Source: an uncultured Bacilli bacterium
Lineage (GTDB): Bacteria > Bacillota_I > Bacilli_A > RF39 > UBA660
DNA: 10,379 nt
Direction: 5' to 3'
NCBI GenBank assembly: GCA_949440065.1
Contig: CASRZP010000045.1
Coordinates: forward strand, 1 to 10,379
Shown: positions 6,317 to 10,379 of the stretch, piece after piece
Layout: the number at the start of each line of letters is the position of its first letter
Numbering within the stretch: the stretch's first letter is position 1
Program-made: the position numbers and the translations under genes
Notes under the pieces: generated by a model
What the model was told of the DNA's origin: nothing
The model's database searches: none
What the model saw: only the letters and a program-made list of their open reading frames with translations

Positions 6317-7228
6317 TTAAAAAATCATCGTTTGTAAAATTCGTTCTGTGTTTTTAAAATTTAATTTAGCAACCTTTTTTAAAATTTCTTCCCCATATTT
6401 TTCTACTAACTCTTTACCAATATCATCTACCATAGGTCCAGCGCCTTTAGGTAGAGGAGTATGTACGAAATCACTTAGTTTATCAAATTCTTTTAAAAAT
6501 AAATAACGACTAATAATCGAAGCACACGCTACCGCGGGATTTTTATCTTCAGCCTTCATCATAAAAGTGATTCCCCGCTGAATTGGACCAGTGCCTTCAA
6601 TGTATTGATAATATCTGTTTTCCTTGGCAAATTCATCGACAATAATATAATCAATCTCTGGTTTTTCCTCTTGCATCATTTGATATAAAACCTTATTATG
6701 CATAATCGCTTTAATCTTATTCATATTTAAATCTTTATGATACTTTTCATTATATTCTTCATTATATAAAATCGTACTTCGATACTTTATTTTCTTAGCA
6801 ATTTGTGGTGCAATTTTTAAAATGATATCATCGGTAATCTTTTTAGAATCTTTAATGCCTAACTCTTTTAAAAAATTAATATCTTCTTTTTTTACATAGC
6901 AACTAGTAACAACGATAGGACCATAATAATCACCTGTACCTACTTCATCACTACCAACGCAGTTACAATAAGCATACTTACTCTCTATTTTTTCTCTTTT
7001 TTCTACTTCCTCACTTTTTTGCCCATCCATCTCACGCCACATCGTCGCATCTACATCTGCACTGACACCTTGAAACATAACTTTACCTGATTCATACATT
7101 GTAATTACCGTATCCATATCTTCTGCTTGAAACACTACATAAGGAATTACCTTATCTCGTTTTTTATCTTTATAATATTCTATCATCTTTTTTTTTGTTT
7201 CTTCGCTAACCTTTATTACCACGTTCAT
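6317..7228 (-). CDS. rnhC: Ribonuclease HIII
   Basis: This enzyme cleaves the RNA strand of RNA-DNA hybrids, removing R-loops and primer RNA in the cytoplasm. From the ATG at 7228 the protein is 303 residues, normal for the family. An N-terminal TBP-like substrate-binding domain (about 1-80) precedes the type 2 RNase H core. GSDEVGTGDYYGP (92-104) holds the catalytic Asp94-Glu95; DSKK (127-130) follows; VDEF (197-200) supplies Asp198; AVACASIISRY (232-242) is the conserved helix. The N-terminal domain and GTGDYYGP distinguish it from RNase HII. An in-frame GTG at 7237 extends the frame by three codons, but it overlaps the ribosome site GAGG (7240-7237), which is eight bases from the ATG at 7228, so the ATG is preferred. 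The gene stands alone, convergent with the surface gene and divergent from the phage-like unit. Confidence 0.95.
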   Translation of the reverse strand: MNVVIKVSEETKKKMIEYYKDKKRDKVIPYVVFQAEDMDTVITMYESGKVMFQGVSADVDATMWREMDGQKSEEVEKREKIESKYAYCNCVGSDEVGTGDYYGPIVVTSCYVKKEDINFLKELGIKDSKKITDDIILKIAPQIAKKIKYRSTILYNEEYNEKYHKDLNMNKIKAIMHNKVLYQMMQEEKPEIDYIIVDEFAKENRYYQYIEGTGPIQRGITFMMKAEDKNPAVACASIISRYLFLKEFDKLSDFVHTPLPKGAGPMVDDIGKELVEKYGEEILKKVAKLNFKNTERILQTMIF

Positions 7229-7246
7229 TTTTTTCACCTCGAAAAT

Positions 7247-7275
7247 ATTTTACCACCTTGCCTTAGGAAAGTCTA
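7247..7275 (-). promoter_or_regulatory. Candidate rnhC promoter
   Basis: On the minus strand TAGACT (7275-7270), a 17-base spacer and TAAAAT (7252-7247), with a TG one base before the -10. Transcription would start about 7240, at the edge of the ribosome site, giving an almost leaderless mRNA. The short leader and weak -35 keep this tentative. Confidence 0.35.
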
Positions 7276-7281
7276 CCAAGG
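7256..7281. repeat. Inverted repeat in the divergent intergenic region
   Basis: CCTTG (7256-7260) and CAAGG (7277-7281) flank a 16-base interior that includes the palindrome CCTTAGG (7261-7267). It overlaps the candidate rnhC promoter, so it could be an operator or a chance hairpin. The rest of 7282-7424 shows only weak promoter-like boxes (TATAAT at 7316-7321, TATGAT at 7358-7363) without good -35 partners. Confidence 0.3.
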
Positions 7282-7424
7282 AAAAAGTAAATTAAATGTT
7301 TTTTTCTAGGAAAAATATAATAGATCCTTTTTTCTTTATTTCATATATTAAATTGGGTATGATAAAAGTCATATCTAAATCATTGCAATGAAAAAATATC
7401 CATAAAAGAAAAGGTGATGAAAAA

Positions 7425-9185
7425 TTGGAAAGCATACAAGGAGCGTTTACGAATAGTCAATGGATGGGAACAAAAATTGTATATAGTGAACAAAATATTA
7501 ATCAAGAAGAAAACACAAGTGAAGTGAAAGTAGATTTTTATTTACTTTCTTTAAATGGGGGAGGAGGATCGTATTCTGAAGCTAGAAATGTCATCATTCG
7601 TGTGGATGATCAAGAGCAAATCATTTCTATTGGTGGTTGGAATGTACAAAAAGGTGAAGTTGCTTACTTGGGAAGTGTAGTATTTACTATACCTCATTTA
7701 TCTGATGGTTCAAAAAGTGTAAGTATTTCCTCTAGTTATGATACGTATTATGAGCCAATAGGATCTAGTTATTTATCAACAAGTTTTACCTTAACGAAAA
7801 TCAGGCGAGCATCTAAATTAACTTGTGATAATGGAAATATTTTGGATGAAGTTAATCTTTATTTAGAACGATATCATAATAATTTTACACATACAATTAC
7901 GTATTCATTCAAAGAAAAATCAGGAACAATAGCAACAGGTTTTAACGAAGATACACTAAAGTGGGTAATTCCAGAATCATTTTATGAAGAAATGCCCAAT
8001 GAGGCTAATGCTAATTGTCAATTACAATGTACAACTTATCAAAATGATACCGTAATTGGTATTAGTGAATCTATAATGCAAATTGGAGTAGATGAAGAAA
8101 TAAATCGTCCTAGCGTGGAAGTAAGTTTAATTGATAGTAATACAAAAACAAATCAATTAACAGGAAACAATCAAAAATTAATCAAGCATTTTAGTAATGT
8201 TACTTATTTAATTACTGCAACGCCTAAAAATTATACGACAATTAAGAATTATCAAATCGATTGTGGTTTAAAAAGTGCTAATGGAAGTGAAGGCGTATTA
8301 GAAAATATTGAAAATGGTAGTTTTACTGTAACCGTGACCGATAATCGAGATTTAGTAACTGTTGTAGAAAAAACATTAACAATGGTGGACTATGAGAAGA
8401 TAGCTTTTGATGAAGTAACAATGGCAAGAGTGGATCGTACTTCAAAAGAGGTATATATAAAATGTAGTGGAACATTTTATCAAGGAAGTTTTGGAGAAGT
8501 TGAAAATACTTTACAATTAAAATATCGTTATAAAGAATCTAGTGGGGAATGGTCTAATTTTATCCCATTAACTCCTACGATAGAAAATGGAACATTTATT
8601 TTAAATGATGTCAATTTAGTAGAGGAATTTGATGAGAATAAGCAATATGAAATCGAGTTAGTGGCATTAGATGAATTATGTGATATGAGTAGTGAGGATA
8701 CCACAATTAAAGTATCAAAAGTGATATTAAGGGGAAACCCTATTTATAGTGAAGGAGAGGATAAGGCTGTATTTACATGCAATGTCTATTATGAAAATAA
8801 GGATTTGTTAGATTTAATTTATCCGATTAATCATCCTTTCTTATCTTATAGTGGTCAAAATCCCAGAGAATATTTAGGGTTTGGAGAGTGGGAATTAGCA
8901 TCCAAGGGTCGATCACTAGTTGGCGTTGATCCAGATAATGCTAAATATAACCAAGCAGGATTACAGTTAGGAAGTGAGACGGTGTCGCTAACGCCTGAAG
9001 AAATGCCAAGTCATGTGCATCTTATACGACTTCACAGTATCCAAGTTCAACCAGGAAGTGGCTCATGGGTAACCCAATATAGCGAGGATGATTCTGATAT
9101 TTGGACGTATGAAACAGGAGAGAGTACACCCCATGATAATTTGTCTCCCTGTGAAACGATTTATGTTTGGAACCGTGTTGCTTAA
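7425..9185 (+). CDS. Phage tail-tip / receptor-binding protein (DUF859-like with tail-collar-like C-terminus)
   Basis: A 586-residue phage minor structural protein, probably a distal tail fibre or baseplate adhesin. Residues 1-125 form a beta-rich N-terminal domain of the type in Firmicutes siphophage DUF859 proteins (WxVxKGEVxxLGS-like core at 72-84). Repeated beta-sandwich regions follow (about 130-435). The C-terminus is a recognisable tail-collar/receptor module: LLDLIYPINHPFLSY (461-475), EYLGFGEWELASKGRSLVGVD (482-502), LTPEEMPSHVH (522-532), then a ~37-residue tip and the terminal NLSPCETIYVWNRVA (572-586), matching the usual NMPPYxxVYxWxRTA ending. The start is TTG at 7425, with AAAGGTGA seven bases upstream; the ATG at 7417 is out of frame and its frame closes after 36 codons. 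A clear promoter is not seen. No capsid, tape-measure or lysin genes adjoin it. A domesticated adhesin or a prophage remnant are both possible. Confidence 0.82.
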   Translation: MESIQGAFTNSQWMGTKIVYSEQNINQEENTSEVKVDFYLLSLNGGGGSYSEARNVIIRVDDQEQIISIGGWNVQKGEVAYLGSVVFTIPHLSDGSKSVSISSSYDTYYEPIGSSYLSTSFTLTKIRRASKLTCDNGNILDEVNLYLERYHNNFTHTITYSFKEKSGTIATGFNEDTLKWVIPESFYEEMPNEANANCQLQCTTYQNDTVIGISESIMQIGVDEEINRPSVEVSLIDSNTKTNQLTGNNQKLIKHFSNVTYLITATPKNYTTIKNYQIDCGLKSANGSEGVLENIENGSFTVTVTDNRDLVTVVEKTLTMVDYEKIAFDEVTMARVDRTSKEVYIKCSGTFYQGSFGEVENTLQLKYRYKESSGEWSNFIPLTPTIENGTFILNDVNLVEEFDENKQYEIELVALDELCDMSSEDTTIKVSKVILRGNPIYSEGEDKAVFTCNVYYENKDLLDLIYPINHPFLSYSGQNPREYLGFGEWELASKGRSLVGVDPDNAKYNQAGLQLGSETVSLTPEEMPSHVHLIRLHSIQVQPGSGSWVTQYSEDDSDIWTYETGESTPHDNLSPCETIYVWNRVA

Positions 9186-9194
9186 AGTATATTT

Positions 9195-9464
9195 ATGCAA
9201 GTAGAAATTGTATTTTTATGCACATTGATTAGTGTAACCATCAGTGTAGCTACGTTTTATATTGCAAGACGACAAGAGGCTAAAAGTCAATCGAAAGAAG
9301 ATACGGAAAGAATTGTAAGAATTGAAGAAAAGTTAGATAGCACTTTGCAAAGTATTGAACAGATGCAATTAGATGACAAAGATTTTTCTAAAGGTTTACA
9401 AAAGTTAGAAAATCGTGTAACTATAGTGGAACAGACGTTAAAGCAGATAAAGAAAGAGGAATAA
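9195..9464 (+). CDS. Small membrane protein with coiled coil, phage lysis/tail-module type
   Basis: An 89-residue protein. Residues 4-23 are one hydrophobic helix, followed by ARRQ, a positively charged inside-facing flank, and a highly charged heptad-rich coiled coil (about 33-87) ending in KKEE. Small proteins with this layout often sit right after the receptor-binding gene in Firmicutes phages, next to holins. It differs from XhlA, in which the coiled coil comes first and the membrane helix last. The ATG lies nine bases after the stop of the tail gene with no convincing ribosome site, so translation is probably coupled. The stop codon is inside the terminator hairpin. A precise function is not known; a holin-accessory role is only inferred. 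No holin or endolysin follows. Confidence 0.78.
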   Translation: MQVEIVFLCTLISVTISVATFYIARRQEAKSQSKEDTERIVRIEEKLDSTLQSIEQMQLDDKDFSKGLQKLENRVTIVEQTLKQIKKEE

Positions 9465-9484
9465 TAAAGCAATTCCTCTTTTTT
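9453..9484 (+). terminator. Strong terminator of the phage-like unit
   Basis: AGAGGAAT (9455-9462) pairs perfectly with ATTCCTCT (9472-9479), extended by A-T pairs at 9453-9454. The loop is nine bases and six T run from 9479 to 9484. The 5' arm is the last codons of the preceding gene and includes the first base of its stop. Confidence 0.9.
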
Positions 9485-9520
9485 CTATGGAATGAGAATA
9501 AATAGATTTAACAAATTTTA

Positions 9521-9558
9521 TTGTAAATTTTGACGATTGCTGTATAATTAAATATAAG
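9521..9558 (+). promoter_or_regulatory. Overlapping promoter candidates for the last gene
   Basis: Option one is TTGACG (9530-9535), a 17-base spacer and TATAAG (9553-9558). Option two is TTGTAA (9521-9526), a 16-base spacer and TATAAT (9543-9548). Both are good sigma-A matches placed right after a strong terminator, so the last gene clearly has its own transcription start. Confidence 0.7.
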
Positions 9559-9579
9559 AATATGACAAGTGAGGTACAA

Positions 9580-10379
9580 ATGAAAAATAAAATATGGATA
9601 ATTATTGGAATAGTAGGAATTATTTTGTTAACTAGTGGTGGAGTTTTGCTTTTAACATCTAATCATAAAGACAAGGAACCCGATCTACCAGTAATAGAGC
9701 AAAAACCAGGGGACGAAAAGCCTCCAGTAGAAGAAAAACCTCCAGTGGAAGAGATAAAAGAAGAACCGATTTCATTAGAATTAGCAGAGGAATTGTATCA
9801 TATGGTATATGATAAAGATTGGTGTGGATTTGTATTTGAATCTTATTATCAATATAATTTGACTACTGCTGATAGCATAACGAATAAAGATAAAAACAGA
9901 ATAGTAATATTAAATTTGATCAAAAAAAGAAAAGAGTCTTTAGTAAGTGAAGAATATAGAAATAATCGTGTTTTTACATTAGATGAAATTTTAAATATGA
10001 AAAATCAACTTTTTGGTGAGAATTCTTCTTTTGATTTAATACTAGGTACTAGTTGTATGTCTGAATTTCAATTATTAGAAAATGATAAATATTGGGTGGA
10101 ATCTCATTGTGGTGCAATTTGTTCGCCTTCTATAAGTACAAAATTTATAAAAACGGTAAAGAAAGGCGATAAAATCTATTTAGATCAATTGGTAGTATTT
10201 AATCGTGGTGGAGAACATCAAGCAGAAGATGAGTTTACGGCTTATTATTATCAAGATTATGATTGCACTATCTTACTGGGAAAAAATGAATTTAATGATA
10301 GTTTTCAATATTTTTCAAATCGTAGTATTATAGATTGGGGTTATTACCAAGATAAGGCAGGACAATATCGCTTTACTTA
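9580..10379 (+). CDS. Membrane-anchored extracellular protein with Pro/Glu-rich stalk (3' end outside window)
   Basis: An open frame of at least 266 codons that runs off the window. The start is ATG 9580, with GAGG (9571-9574) five bases upstream. Residues 5-27 are a hydrophobic signal anchor after MKNK, with no lipobox cysteine. Residues 28-62 are a charged Pro/Glu/Lys stalk with PPVEEK repeated twice, and about 63 onward is a globular acidic domain rich in Tyr, Asn and Asp. Cysteines at 82, 159, 177, 181 and 229 could form disulfides outside the cell; the HCGAIC segment (176-181) has a spacing like metal or redox sites, but nothing else supports that. I do not recognise the family. The anchor-stalk-domain layout suggests a cell-surface protein. 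It is separated from the phage-like genes by a terminator and has its own promoter. Confidence 0.85.
   Translation, partial: MKNKIWIIIGIVGIILLTSGGVLLLTSNHKDKEPDLPVIEQKPGDEKPPVEEKPPVEEIKEEPISLELAEELYHMVYDKDWCGFVFESYYQYNLTTADSITNKDKNRIVILNLIKKRKESLVSEEYRNNRVFTLDEILNMKNQLFGENSSFDLILGTSCMSEFQLLENDKYWVESHCGAICSPSISTKFIKTVKKGDKIYLDQLVVFNRGGEHQAEDEFTAYYYQDYDCTILLGKNEFNDSFQYFSNRSIIDWGYYQDKAGQYRFT
9721..9756 (+). repeat. Tandem 18-base repeat in the stalk
   Basis: Two copies (9721-9738 and 9739-9756) begin CCTCCAGTRGAAGA and encode PPVEEK then PPVEEI. Such stalk repeats commonly change copy number by slippage or recombination, altering stalk length. Confidence 0.7.

Noticed and set aside
7127..7309. 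Plus-strand open frame of 60 codons with a hydrophobic N-terminus
   Set aside because: It is antisense to the start of rnhC. The Phe/Ile-rich product is the complement of Lys-rich codons, and it lacks a ribosome site.
7417..7527. Upstream ATG frame before the tail protein (36 codons)
   Set aside because: It is out of frame with the tail protein and uses the same ribosome site at too short a spacing. The TTG at 7425 is correctly spaced and keeps the recognised domain.
9287..9472. Minus-strand open frame of 61 codons
   Set aside because: It is antisense to the small coiled-coil gene and begins inside the terminator hairpin; no ribosome site or promoter is seen.
319..10379. Possible use of TGA as Trp (mollicute code), since no gene here ends in TGA
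   Set aside because: All Trp codons are TGG, including at conserved positions in AlaRS, and no in-frame TGA interrupts any gene. Eight TAA/TAG stops is not unusual at this GC content.
1..10379. CRISPR array, tRNA or rRNA genes, insertion sequence, DGR reverse transcriptase or template repeat
   Set aside because: I looked for regularly spaced repeats, cloverleaf-like segments, transposase or reverse-transcriptase motifs, and a second copy of 6061-6183; none was found in this window.

Overview
The window looks like chromosomal DNA of a low-GC Gram-positive bacterium (Bacillota/Bacilli, perhaps one of the uncultured gut lineages). The signs are AT-rich sequence with AT-biased codons, AGGAGG-type ribosome binding sites, a T-box leader in front of an aminoacyl-tRNA synthetase operon, an RNase HIII gene (rnhC) and short hairpin/T-run terminators. 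All Trp codons seen are TGG and all eight visible stops are TAA or TAG. The lineage is inferred from style, not from a marker search.

Region 1 (1-4491) is a housekeeping operon on the + strand. An extended -10 promoter (64-92) feeds a compact T-box leader (118-300) with an alanine GCU specifier. It is followed by a deoxynucleoside-monophosphate-kinase-like P-loop protein (319-882), alanyl-tRNA synthetase alaS (854-3541) and the DNA polymerase III delta subunit holA (3541-4491). The three genes overlap by 29 bases and by 1 base, so a tRNA-Ala sensor appears to control all three.

Region 2 (4492-4806) has no large gene but is not empty. It carries a good promoter, a Shine-Dalgarno sequence, a 29-codon mini-ORF containing ten consecutive Gs, and a terminator hairpin. 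It lies just upstream of a gene for a membrane-anchored surface protein (4807-6183). The last ~120 bases of that gene are abruptly GC-rich and begin with an adenine-poor stretch. They encode a C-terminal segment like the variable end of C-type-lectin/FGE-like domains, and a hairpin without a T-run follows the stop codon. Together these suggest a target (variable repeat) of a diversity-generating retroelement, or another cassette-exchange system. No reverse transcriptase or template repeat is in this window.

Region 3 (6317-7228, minus strand) is rnhC, convergent with the surface gene. Region 4 (7425-9464) is a two-gene phage-like unit: a tail-tip/receptor-binding protein with a tail-collar-like C-terminus, then a small membrane coiled-coil protein. 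A strong terminator closes the unit and no other phage genes are visible. Region 5 (9580 to the window end) is the 5' part of another membrane-anchored extracellular protein with a Pro/Glu-rich stalk and its own promoter. The right half of the window is therefore accessory, surface- and phage-related DNA next to a conserved core operon.
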